Part shown: positions 1 to 5,868 of the stretch, in pieces
Numbering within the stretch: position 1 is the first letter of the stretch
Layout of the letters: each line of letters opens with the position of its first letter
Origin: an uncultured Pseudomonas sp.
GTDB taxonomy: Bacteria > Pseudomonadota > Gammaproteobacteria > Pseudomonadales > Pseudomonadaceae
DNA: 7,416 nt
Assembly: GCF_946885885.1 (NCBI RefSeq)
Contig: NZ_CAMPHN010000198.1
Coordinates: 1-7,416 of the forward strand
Direction of reading: 5' to 3'
Position numbers and translations under genes: made by a program
The notes under the pieces: generated by a model
What the model saw: only the letters and a program-made list of their open reading frames with translations
Database searches by the model: none
What the model was told of the DNA's origin: nothing

Positions 1-518
1 CGGGCTTGGATCAATTGATCGGCGCCTTCTCCCTCGAACAGGCCGCCAGCCGCGGACTCGCCATGCTGGAACGCTATCCCGCCCGTCTGGCACTGCTGGA
101 GCGGCTATACCCGCTGGCCCTCAATCGCCAGGACAAAGCGCTGCTGAGCGCCGTACTGCAACAGCTGTTCAAACTGCCGGAGCAACCGGCCAACCTGCCT
201 TTGCTGCAGCGTCTGGCGCAGGACAGCGGCAATGCCCAGCACCGCGTGTTGCAGCATCCGGCCGTGCAACTGCACCTGTTGCAGCGTCTGCTGCGCGCGA
301 GCCAAGCGCCTTTGGCCCTGAGTACCTGGCGCCGACTCAGCCAAACCGGCCAGCGCCCCGCCAGCCTGCCGGCCCTGACGCTGCAGCTGGCCAAGCTGCT
401 GGGCAAACAGGAGGACTTCCCCGGCCTCAGCGAACTGGCGCAGTTCTTGACCAGCGCCTACCCGCAAGCCGAACAGACCGAGCAATTGAGCTTGTACCGC
501 CAGCACCTGCGCCGCTGA
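1..518 (+). CDS. C-terminal part of an unidentified helical-repeat protein (5' end outside window)
   Basis: The reading frame is open from the left edge to a TGA at 516-518. The only early start-like codon is a TTG at 6, so the gene most likely begins upstream and only its last 171 or so residues are seen. The visible part is rich in Leu, Gln and Ala and looks like consecutive amphipathic helices (for example LALLERLYPLAL, LLQRLLRASQAPLAL, LAKLLGKQEDF), as in TPR-like domains. There is no membrane segment or catalytic motif in this portion. Its last 70 residues align by eye, almost without gaps, with the C-terminus of the 471-aa membrane protein at 1576-2991; both end with a motif of the type LxxFxxxxYPQ. 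This suggests a related protein or shared domain. The gene is convergent with the CsbD-family gene and shares a terminator with it. The function is not recognised; it could be the tail of a membrane protein carrying a TPR extension. Confidence 0.75.
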   Translation, partial: GLDQLIGAFSLEQAASRGLAMLERYPARLALLERLYPLALNRQDKALLSAVLQQLFKLPEQPANLPLLQRLAQDSGNAQHRVLQHPAVQLHLLQRLLRASQAPLALSTWRRLSQTGQRPASLPALTLQLAKLLGKQEDFPGLSELAQFLTSAYPQAEQTEQLSLYRQHLRR

Positions 519-522
519 ACGC

Positions 523-553
523 AAAAAGCCCCCAGGCATGACCCGGGGGCTTT
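523..553. terminator. Bidirectional intrinsic terminator between convergent genes
   Basis: A perfect 9-bp stem, AAAGCCCCC at 525-533 with GGGGGCTTT at 545-553, encloses an 11-nt loop and begins 7 bases after the upstream stop codon. On the minus strand the stem runs into five T (complement of 523-527), a good terminator for the BON/CsbD unit. On the plus strand the stem itself ends in TTT, so it can also serve the plus-strand gene. Confidence 0.88.
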
Positions 554-566
554 GGCGCACGACTGG

Positions 567-764
567 TTAAAGCTTATTGCTGAAATCGTTCACTTCTTCC
601 TCAGCCTTTTCCTTACTCCAACCGTAACGCTCTTGCAGCTTGCCCACTAAATACTCGGTGTGGCCTTCGGCTACGTCCAGATCGTCATCGGTCAGTTTGC
701 CCCAGCGCTCTTTGATACCGCCGGTAAGCTGCTTCCATTTACCTTTGAACACATCGGAATTCAT
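567..764 (-). CDS. CsbD/YjbJ-family small stress protein
   Basis: This 65-aa, highly charged soluble protein starts MNSDVFKGKWKQLTGGIKE and continues with WGKLTDDDLDVAEG and a helical C-terminus (YGWSKEKAEEEVNDF). The pattern, with the family-typical GKWKQLxGxxKxxWGKLTDDD core, identifies the CsbD-like family (YjbJ in E. coli). Family members are abundant in stress or stationary phase, but their biochemical role is unknown. The start was chosen at 764 because GAGGA (complement of 772-776) lies 7 bases upstream and the family N-terminus begins there. An in-frame ATG at 803 would add 13 residues that do not resemble the family. The gene lies 43 bases downstream of the BON-domain gene, same strand, so the two are probably cotranscribed. 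A small hairpin (GTGCA/TGCAC, 790-803) sits in the gap. There is no signal peptide. Confidence 0.92.
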   Translation of the reverse strand: MNSDVFKGKWKQLTGGIKERWGKLTDDDLDVAEGHTEYLVGKLQERYGWSKEKAEEEVNDFSNKL

Positions 765-807
765 ATGCCTGTCCTCATCGTTGAGTAGCGTGCATGCTTG
801 CACTTAA

Positions 808-1176
808 TCATTCGGTGGTTTTCAGACCGTCCGCAGACACTGCAGTAACACCTTTGATTTCTCGGGCCTTGGAAACGGCCAAATCGCGCTCGGCCTCGCT
901 GTCGACGACACCGGAGAGGGATACCACACCTTTATTGGTTTCGACCTTGATATCCATGCCGCTAAGGCTGTCGTCGGCCAAAAATGTCGACTTCACTTTA
1001 CTGGTGATCCAGGTGTCGGATACGACTTCACCGGCTTTGTCCATGGTGTCATTGGTAGCCAACATGGTGGGCTGCACAGCTTGGCCAGTCTCGGCGAATG
1101 CACTCCCTGCCAACGCCAGCCCAAGGACGGTCGCGGTCGTTGCAGCAACAACAAAATGACTGATTGGCTTTTTCAT
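808..1176 (-). CDS. Exported BON-domain protein
   Basis: The protein is 122 aa. Residues 1-28 form a clear Sec signal peptide: MKK, a hydrophobic core VVAATTATVLGLALAG, and a cleavage site after AFA, so the mature protein is periplasmic. Residues about 55-119 form one BON domain (ITSKVKSTFLAD, then VETNKGVVSLSGVVDSE, then A..IKGVTAV), the fold found in OsmY and related proteins that is thought to contact phospholipid or envelope surfaces. A single BON copy is present, whereas OsmY has two. The ATG at 1176 is preferred over one 18 bases upstream because AGGAGT (complement of 1185-1190) is 8 bases before it and the signal peptide begins with MKK. The gene precedes the CsbD-family gene in the same unit. 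Its upstream region carries a strong match to a sigma-54 promoter. A role in envelope stress is inferred from the family only. Confidence 0.92.
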   Translation of the reverse strand: MKKPISHFVVAATTATVLGLALAGSAFAETGQAVQPTMLATNDTMDKAGEVVSDTWITSKVKSTFLADDSLSGMDIKVETNKGVVSLSGVVDSEAERDLAVSKAREIKGVTAVSADGLKTTE

Positions 1177-1206
1177 GGTTATCGACTCCTGCACATCCTA
1201 GACAAT

Positions 1207-1228
1207 CTGCAGCTATTCCAAGCTGCAG
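1207..1228 (-). promoter_or_regulatory. Stem-loop in the leader of the BON-domain gene
   Basis: CTGCAGCT (1207-1214) and AGCTGCAG (1221-1228) form a perfect 8-bp inverted repeat with a 6-nt loop. It lies 31-52 bases before the start codon and downstream of the predicted transcription start near 1234. It would therefore be a 5'-UTR hairpin, or alternatively an operator dyad. No T run follows, so it is not an intrinsic terminator. Confidence 0.5.
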
Positions 1229-1245
1229 TCTCGTAAGGATTAGTC

Positions 1246-1260
1246 GCAAGCCCTGTGCCA
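1246..1260 (-). promoter_or_regulatory. Candidate sigma-54 (-24/-12) promoter for the BON/CsbD unit
   Basis: Read on the minus strand, the sequence is TGGCAC, 5 bases (AGGGC), TTGC. This matches the RpoN consensus TGGCAC-N5-TTGC at all ten defined positions and has the obligatory 10-base spacing between GG and GC. Transcription would start near 1234 and give a leader of about 58 bases. No good -35/-10 pair was seen in the same interval. The match is seen directly; use in the cell is inferred. Confidence 0.65.
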
Positions 1261-1288
1261 GCTCGATCCAGCCAAATAAACCAATAAA

Positions 1289-1301
1289 AATCAGTCAGTT
1301 A
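1289..1301 (+). promoter_or_regulatory. IHF-consensus match upstream of the sigma-54-like promoter
   Basis: AATCAGTCAGTTA fits the IHF consensus WATCARNNNNTTR at every position. It is flanked on its 5' side by an A-rich stretch (1274-1290), as in strong IHF sites. It lies about 30 bases upstream of the -24 element, where IHF bends DNA in sigma-54 control regions. A 13-bp degenerate match alone is weak evidence; the position makes it plausible. Confidence 0.45.
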
Positions 1302-1324
1302 GAATCAGTACAAGACTGCCTTTC

Positions 1325-1372
1325 TCGTGCAATCTGCATGCTCGGAGGAAATATCCCTGGCAAATTGCACGA
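1325..1372. repeat. Widely spaced inverted repeat, possible activator (enhancer) sites
   Basis: TCGTGCAAT at 1325-1333 and its exact reverse complement ATTGCACGA at 1364-1372 are separated by 30 bases. They lie roughly 90-140 bases upstream of the predicted sigma-54 start, the usual distance for binding sites of a bacterial enhancer-binding protein. I cannot name the regulator. Confidence 0.4.
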
Positions 1373-1387
1373 AGCCGACTCCCTTAG

Positions 1388-1575
1388 CAGGCCGTTGAAA
1401 AAACGTAGGCGACGACTGCATGGATGCAGGAGGTAGAGCGAAGCAGGAAGCCCGAGCCGAGACAGGTAAGACAAGGCAAAAACGGCCGAAAAAGCGGAGT
1501 TTACTGCTGTAAATGAGCATTTTGAGGCCGTTTTTAACGAAGTATTGCCAACGCAGGTAGTTTTTCAACGGCCTG
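1388..1575. mobile_element. MITE-like non-autonomous element, 188 bp
   Basis: The ends are perfect 15-bp terminal inverted repeats, CAGGCCGTTGAAAAA at 1388-1402 and TTTTTCAACGGCCTG at 1561-1575. TTAG flanks both sides (1384-1387 and 1576-1579), consistent with a 4-bp target duplication. The interior holds nested inverted repeats: AAAAACGGCC (1478-1487) with GGCCGTTTTT (1526-1535), around TTTAC-TGCT-GTAAA (1500-1513), and TGCAT-GG-ATGCA (1417-1428). There is no credible transposase or other gene; the small open frame across it is not protein-like. The right copy of TTAG contains the stop codon of the membrane-protein gene, so the insertion is directly after that gene. I believe such elements are dispersed in Pseudomonas genomes, but the parent IS family is not identified. 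Confidence 0.8.
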
Positions 1576-2991
1576 TTAGGCCTGGCTGGCCAATTTGCTC
1601 AATGTGGCCTGCAAGCGACTCACTTCGGCGAGCAGCGGCGATTGCGGATAACGTGCGCGGATAAAGGTCAGCAACTTCTGCGCGGGCTCCACTTGGCCCA
1701 ATCCCTCGGCAAAGCCGCGGGCGGCGAGCAGGTAGGCGCGGGGAATATCCGGATAGTCCGGGAAGCGCTGATGCAGGTTACGCAACAAACTCAAGGCCTC
1801 GCGGGTTTTATGGCGCTGCAGCAGGGCCTCGGCCAGGCGCTCACAGACCAAGGCATTGTCCGGTAGGTAATCGACCTTCAGTTGACGGGCGTTGAGCAGC
1901 GCCGTGGCGGCCAAAGGCGGGTTCTGGTTGGCGGCCAACGGCAGGTAATGGGCGAGGTGGTGCAAGCAGCGCTCGCGATCGCGCAGGCCGAACAGCAGTT
2001 GGTGGAAACGCTCGTTCAGCTTGAGATCCTCGGCATCGCGCTGCAAGGCGCTACTCAAGGTTTCCAGGGCCTGGCCGCTCTGCCCTTCCTTGAGGCGGAT
2101 CTCGGCTTGCGCCAAGGCGCGACGCCGCTGGAACTCGGTGGCCGGATAGGCCGCCTGACCGTTCTCGTCGGCGATCACATAGCCCAGGGCACCCTGATAT
2201 TGGAAGACCGCATAGCCCATCATGGCGCACATCACCACGCCGAAATAGGCGAATAGAAAAGTCGCGATCGGCATCAACACCACCTGGGGCAGGCCGCTGG
2301 AGAGCATATAGGTGACCCAGCTCGGCGATTGCCAAAGGATGAACAGAAAGGCGCACAGAATCAGGTAGCGCCAGCCCATTGCACCGATCACCTGACCGAC
2401 TTGTTCCGGGCTGAGCGCCGAGCCCAACTCCTTGTCCAAGGCCAGACGGATGATGCTGGCCGGCAGCACCAACAGAATGCCGATATTCACCGCCCAGTAG
2501 ATCGCCTCGCTGTTGAAATCAGCGGCCAGCCACAGGGCGCCGAAGGCGATCAGAAACACCGCCAGTTGCTTGAAGAACAGACTGAAACCTTCGCCACTGA
2601 AGGCGCTGAGCAGGCTCGGTGCTTGGCCGTCCGCCTGACTGCTGGCTTCGATCACGCTATGGAAATACTTGGTCGCGATGCTGAATAAAATGCCCCAGAG
2701 TATGATCGAGCGCGGCATAAACAGGCCGGCCACGGCCAGCAGCGCGGCAAACGCCAGCGGCCCGCTTTGCAGCGCATAGAAGAAGAATTTGGGAATCCGC
2801 TCCCAGAACGGTTGAGCGGTGTTGGCCGCACCTAGGAACTGCAATTGGCCGTTGCACAGCGGACAGCCCGGGGTCTCCTCGGGGGCATCGGCATTCAAGG
2901 GAATGCAGCAATCGCCATAACTGCGCTCGCAGGGGATGCATTGCCAGGTCGCAGGCTGCGCGGGATGGTAACGGCAGAGAGTCTTGTCCAT
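1576..2991 (-). CDS. Multipass membrane protein with N-terminal zinc-finger-like motif and C-terminal TPR-like region, function unknown
   Basis: The protein is 471 aa. Residues 6-46 contain a B-box/zinc-ribbon-like metal-binding pattern: C6-x2-H9, C18-x2-C21, C28-C29 and C43-x2-C46. Hydrophobic segments lie at about 79-110 (one or two), 139-157, 164-185, 208-232 and 236-263, giving five or six membrane passes. Residues 280-471 are soluble, helical and repeat-like (AEIRLKEGQSGQALETLSSA, LLRNLHQRFPDYPD, LLTFIRARYPQSP), typical of TPR-type scaffolds. The start MDKTLCRYHP at 2991 was chosen because GGAAGG (complement of 3000-3005) lies 8 bases upstream; an upstream ATG at 3057 would run back to the pnp terminator. 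The gene is separated from pnp by that terminator, so it probably has its own promoter, which I could not identify. A role as an envelope scaffold is only a guess. Confidence 0.88.
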   Translation of the reverse strand: MDKTLCRYHPAQPATWQCIPCERSYGDCCIPLNADAPEETPGCPLCNGQLQFLGAANTAQPFWERIPKFFFYALQSGPLAFAALLAVAGLFMPRSIILWGILFSIATKYFHSVIEASSQADGQAPSLLSAFSGEGFSLFFKQLAVFLIAFGALWLAADFNSEAIYWAVNIGILLVLPASIIRLALDKELGSALSPEQVGQVIGAMGWRYLILCAFLFILWQSPSWVTYMLSSGLPQVVLMPIATFLFAYFGVVMCAMMGYAVFQYQGALGYVIADENGQAAYPATEFQRRRALAQAEIRLKEGQSGQALETLSSALQRDAEDLKLNERFHQLLFGLRDRERCLHHLAHYLPLAANQNPPLAATALLNARQLKVDYLPDNALVCERLAEALLQRHKTREALSLLRNLHQRFPDYPDIPRAYLLAARGFAEGLGQVEPAQKLLTFIRARYPQSPLLAEVSRLQATLSKLASQA

Positions 2992-3055
2992 AAGCGTGGC
3001 CTTCCAGATGGGAGGGGCTGAACGGCAGCCCGCTAATCGGTTGTATTGTCCGTGC

Positions 3056-3083
3056 AAAAAAAGAGGGCCCGCAAGGGGCCCTC
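3056..3083 (-). terminator. Intrinsic terminator of pnp
   Basis: A perfect 8-bp GC-rich stem (3063-3070 with 3076-3083) has a 5-nt loop and on the minus strand is followed by seven T (complement of 3056-3062). It begins about 20 bases after the pnp stop codon. This ends the infB-rbfA-truB-rpsO-pnp transcription unit. Confidence 0.93.
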
Positions 3084-3103
3084 CTAGTGAAACAGTCGGG
3101 CGA

Positions 3104-5209
3104 TTAGGCGCCGGAGGCTTCAGCTGCTGCGACGTCCTTGATCGACAGCTTGATACGGCCGCGGTTGTCCACGTCCAGTACCAGTACCTTGACTTCCTGA
3201 CCTTCTTTCAAGACGTCGGTGACCTTCTCGACGCGCTGATCGCTGAGCATCGAGATATGCACCAGGCCGTCCTTACCTGGAAGGATGTTGACGAAGGCGC
3301 CGAAGTCGACGATGCGCTCGACCTTGCCGACGTAGATTTTGCCGATCTCGGCTTCCGCGGTGATACTCAGAACGCGCTGACGCGCGGCCTCGGCCGCCTC
3401 CTTGGTTTCGCCGAAGATCTTGATCGAACCGTCGTCTTCGATATCGATCGACGCCTTGGTTTCTTCGCAGATGGCACGGATGGTCGCGCCGCCTTTGCCG
3501 ATCACGTCGCGAATCTTGTCCTGATCGATCTTCATCGCGATCATGGTCGGCGCGTTGGCCGACAGCTCGCTGCGCGACTGGGCGATCACCTGGTTCATCT
3601 GGCCGAGGATATTCAGGCGCGCTTCCAGGGCCTGGCCCAGAGCGATTTCCATGATTTCTTCGGTGATGCCCTGGATCTTGATGTCCATCTGCAGCGCGGT
3701 TACGCCTTTGGCGGTACCGGCAACTTTGAAGTCCATGTCGCCGAGGTGATCTTCGTCGCCGAGGATGTCGGTCAGTACGGCGAACTTCTCGCCTTCCTTG
3801 ACCAGGCCCATGGCGATACCGGCAACCGGTGCCTTCATCGGCACACCGGCGTCCATCAGCGCGAGGGACGCGCCGCAGACCGAGGCCATGGAGCTGGAAC
3901 CGTTCGACTCGGTGATCTCCGACACCACACGAATGGTGTACGGGAACTCGTCGGCGCTCGGCAGCATGGCGGAAACGGAACGACGGGCCAGACGACCGTG
4001 GCCGATTTCGCGGCGACCGGTGGCGCCCATGCGACCACACTCACCGACCGAGTACGGCGGGAAGTTGTAGTGCAGCATGAAGGGATCTTTCTTCTCGCCT
4101 TCGAGGGTGTCGAGCAGCTGTGCATCACGCGCGGTGCCGAGGGTGGCAACCACCAGGGCCTGGGTTTCGCCACGGGTGAACAGGGCCGAACCGTGGGTCT
4201 TGGCCAGCACGCCGACTTCGATGTTCAGGCCGCGCACGGTGCGGGTGTCGCGGCCGTCGATACGCGGCTTGCCGTTAACGATGTTCTCGCGCACGGTGCG
4301 GTATTCGATTTCGCCGAACGCGTCCTTCACTTCGCCGGCGGACGGCTGGCCTTCTTCGCCGGAGAACTTGGCGACGACCTGATCTTTCAGCTCGCCCAGA
4401 CGCGCGTAACGGTCCTGCTTGATGATGATGGTGTAAGCCTGGGAAATCGCTTCGCCGAACTCGCTGCGAATCGCATTGAGCAGCGCGGTGTTTTCCGCTT
4501 TCGGCTGCCAGTCCCAAGTCGGCTTGGCGGCTTCGGCGGCCAGCTCGGTGACGGCCTGGATCACGGCCTGGAATTCGTCATGGGCGAACAATACGGCGCC
4601 CAGCATCTGGTCTTCGGTCAGCTCTTTGGCTTCGGATTCGACCATCAGCACGGCGTCTTTGGTACCGGCTACGACCATGTCCAGGCTGGACGCCTTGAGC
4701 TGCTCGTAAGTCGGGTTCAGCAGGTAGCCGGTTTCCGGGTGGAAGGCCACGCGAGCGGCACCGATCGGGCCGTTGAACGGGATGCCGGAAATGGCCAGGG
4801 CGGCCGAGGTGCCGATCATTGCGGCGATATCCGGATCGGTCTTCTTGCTGGTGGAGATCACGGTGCAGATGACCTGCACTTCGTTCTGGAAACCTTCCGG
4901 GAACAGCGGACGGATCGGACGGTCGATCAGACGCGAGGTCAGGGTTTCTTTTTCGCTCGGGCGCGCTTCACGCTTGAAGAAACCGCCGGGGATCTTACCG
5001 GCCGCGTAGGTTTTTTCCTGATAGTGCACCGACAGCGGGAAAAAGCCTTTGCTCGGATCGGCGGTCTTGGCGCCGGTTACGGCAACCAGTACGGCGACGT
5101 CGTCGTCGACGGTGACCAGCACTGCGCCGGAGGCTTGACGGGCGATACGGCCAGTCTCGAGGGTAACGGTCGATTGACCGAACTGGAACTTCTTGATTAC
5201 CGGGTTCAC
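3104..5209 (-). CDS. pnp: Polyribonucleotide nucleotidyltransferase (PNPase)
   Basis: PNPase is a trimeric 3'-5' phosphorolytic exoribonuclease, a component of the degradosome, and also synthesises RNA tails. The 701-aa length is normal. In order: first RNase PH-like domain (about 12-145) with the FFKR RNA-binding loop at 77-80; helical linker domain (about 150-235); second, catalytic RNase PH domain (about 320-545) with [11 protein letters not shown], where D487, D493 and K495 correspond to E. coli D486, D492 and K494; KH domain (about 555-615) with GKGG at 571-574; and S1 domain (about 622-692, beginning [18 protein letters not shown]). The start is a GTG at 5209, supported by AAGGA (complement of 5217-5221) 7 bases upstream and by the family N-terminus [11 protein letters not shown]. 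It lies 213 bases downstream of rpsO behind a terminator and a long hairpin leader. No defect is visible. Confidence 0.98.
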   Translation of the reverse strand: MNPVIKKFQFGQSTVTLETGRIARQASGAVLVTVDDDVAVLVAVTGAKTADPSKGFFPLSVHYQEKTYAAGKIPGGFFKREARPSEKETLTSRLIDRPIRPLFPEGFQNEVQVICTVISTSKKTDPDIAAMIGTSAALAISGIPFNGPIGAARVAFHPETGYLLNPTYEQLKASSLDMVVAGTKDAVLMVESEAKELTEDQMLGAVLFAHDEFQAVIQAVTELAAEAAKPTWDWQPKAENTALLNAIRSEFGEAISQAYTIIIKQDRYARLGELKDQVVAKFSGEEGQPSAGEVKDAFGEIEYRTVRENIVNGKPRIDGRDTRTVRGLNIEVGVLAKTHGSALFTRGETQALVVATLGTARDAQLLDTLEGEKKDPFMLHYNFPPYSVGECGRMGATGRREIGHGRLARRSVSAMLPSADEFPYTIRVVSEITESNGSSSMASVCGASLALMDAGVPMKAPVAGIAMGLVKEGEKFAVLTDILGDEDHLGDMDFKVAGTAKGVTALQMDIKIQGITEEIMEIALGQALEARLNILGQMNQVIAQSRSELSANAPTMIAMKIDQDKIRDVIGKGGATIRAICEETKASIDIEDDGSIKIFGETKEAAEAARQRVLSITAEAEIGKIYVGKVERIVDFGAFVNILPGKDGLVHISMLSDQRVEKVTDVLKEGQEVKVLVLDVDNRGRIKLSIKDVAAAEASGA

Positions 5210-5256
5210 GGTGTTTTCCTTCTCTTTATTGCCTTGGGGAAAGCGGTTATCACATC

Positions 5257-5286
5257 CGCTCGGCCGGCATCGGTGCCGGCCAAGCG
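5257..5286 (-). promoter_or_regulatory. 13-bp stem-loop in the pnp leader, candidate RNase III/autoregulation site
   Basis: The arms at 5257-5269 and 5274-5286 pair over 13 bases (one G-U) around a 4-nt loop, 48 bases upstream of the pnp start. In E. coli a pnp leader hairpin is cut by RNase III and PNPase then represses its own mRNA. This stem sits in the equivalent place, but the function is inferred. A weaker competing hairpin (5242-5246 with 5256-5260) shares one arm with it, so the two cannot form together. No T run follows, so it is not a terminator. Confidence 0.6.
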
Positions 5287-5297
5287 TTCTTGCAAAA

Positions 5298-5335
5298 TGG
5301 GTGGGCGGCTACGGGAGTCGAACCCGCATGCTGTC
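5298..5335 (-). other. tRNA/tmRNA 3'-end-like fragment
   Basis: On the minus strand GCGGG-TTCGACT-CCCGT forms a canonical 5-bp T stem with a 7-nt T loop (complement of 5311-5327). It is followed by AGCCGCC, like the 3' half of an acceptor stem, and shortly after by CCA. No matching 5' acceptor strand, D arm or anticodon arm was found upstream, where the rpsO terminator lies. It is therefore at most a truncated fragment, not a functional tRNA. It could be a remnant or attachment-type site, or chance resemblance. Confidence 0.4.
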
Positions 5336-5358
5336 CAAAACATACATCACTGAAACGC

Positions 5359-5395
5359 AAAAGCTGGAAGCAGGGCTATACCCCACTTCCAGCTT
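5359..5395 (-). terminator. rpsO-pnp intergenic terminator/attenuator
   Basis: AAGCTGGAAG (5361-5370) pairs perfectly with CTTCCAGCTT (5386-5395), and an inner GGG/CCC pairing extends the stem. On the minus strand it ends in TTTT followed by GCG. It begins about 27 bases after the rpsO stop. The short T run suggests partial termination, as with the attenuator between rpsO and pnp in E. coli, allowing read-through into pnp. Confidence 0.75.
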
Positions 5396-5422
5396 CGGCA
5401 GTCAGCTACGCATAAGCATTGC

Positions 5423-5692
5423 TTAGCGACGCAGACCCAGGCGACCGATCAGGGCGCTGTAACGACTGGTGTCCTTGCCCTTCAGGTAATCCAGCAGCTT
5501 ACGACGCTGGTTGACCATACGGATCAGGCCACGACGCGAGTGGTGGTCCTTACCGTTGGCCTTGAAGTGGCCTTGCAGCTTGTTGATGTTGGCGGACAGC
5601 AGTGCAACTTGCACTTCCGGGCTACCGGTGTCGCCTTCAGCTTGCTTGTAGTCGTTAACGATCTGGGCTTTTTCTTCAACGCTGAGTGCCAT
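5423..5692 (-). CDS. rpsO: 30S ribosomal protein S15
   Basis: The protein is 89 aa, the usual bacterial length. It is recognised over its whole sequence: [15 protein letters not shown] at the start, [19 protein letters not shown], then the rRNA-binding core [18 protein letters not shown] and the end [10 protein letters not shown]15 is a primary binder of the 16S rRNA central domain and is needed to assemble the 30S platform. The ATG at 5692 has AGGA (complement of 5700-5703) 7 bases upstream; the same frame stays open upstream but that extension is not S15-like. It lies 176 bases downstream of truB behind a structured leader, and upstream of pnp as in E. coli. S15 is known to repress its own translation in several bacteria, and the leader here has candidate structures for this. 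Confidence 0.98.
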   Translation of the reverse strand: MALSVEEKAQIVNDYKQAEGDTGSPEVQVALLSANINKLQGHFKANGKDHHSRRGLIRMVNQRRKLLDYLKGKDTSRYSALIGRLGLRR

Positions 5693-5711
5693 GTGGGCAT
5701 CCTCTCGGTTA

Positions 5712-5738
5712 GGAAACAGCTGCCGGAGCAACCATTCC
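5712..5738 (-). promoter_or_regulatory. rpsO leader hairpin, candidate S15 autoregulatory element
   Basis: In the mRNA, bases 5738-5728 and 5723-5713 pair as a continuous 11-bp helix with a UCCG loop. Four pairs are G-U wobbles, including a U-G pair stacked beside G-C, reminiscent of the GU/GC motif that S15 recognises in 16S rRNA. The helix ends 9 bases before the ribosome-binding site. Pairing is seen; S15 binding is inferred. Confidence 0.45.
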
Positions 5739-5745
5739 AATAGGC

Positions 5746-5761
5746 CGGGAATCGCTTCCCG
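5746..5761 (-). promoter_or_regulatory. GNRA-capped hairpin in the rpsO leader
   Basis: CGGGAA (5746-5751) pairs perfectly with TTCCCG (5756-5761); in the mRNA the loop is GCGA, a GNRA tetraloop. It lies just upstream of the 11-bp helix, so the rpsO leader probably folds into two consecutive hairpins. No T run follows, so it is not a terminator. Confidence 0.45.
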
Positions 5762-5868
5762 TGTTTTAAAGTGAGGTATGACCGTGCCTATTAACAGCCA
5801 CCCTCGATACGCCGACGAAAACTTCGCCGACGCCACGGTCAAACCGACCGAGTTCTTTATCAACCGGC

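Noticed and set aside
765..803. N-terminal extension of the CsbD-family protein to an ATG at 803
   Set aside because: The extra 13 residues are not family-like, and a good ribosome-binding site precedes the ATG at 764.
1305..1568. An 87-codon minus-strand frame across the MITE
   Set aside because: It lies within the inverted-repeat element, has no ribosome-binding site of note and does not resemble a transposase.
2984..5353. A 789-codon open frame on the plus strand, antisense to all of pnp
   Set aside because: It mirrors the codon pattern of pnp, has a low-complexity His/Asp/Gly-rich translation with no recognisable domain, and runs through the pnp terminator and leader. High GC plus codon bias explains it.
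5298..5375. A complete tRNA gene upstream of pnp
   Set aside because: Only the T arm and 3' acceptor-like strand are present; the expected 5' acceptor, D and anticodon arms are missing, and the space is taken by the rpsO terminator.
5762..5868. Strong promoter or terminator between truB and rpsO
   Set aside because: A CGGTC/GACCG 5-bp stem and loose -10-like AT-rich stretches are present, but none has a T run or a convincing -35/-10 pair, so I do not call one.
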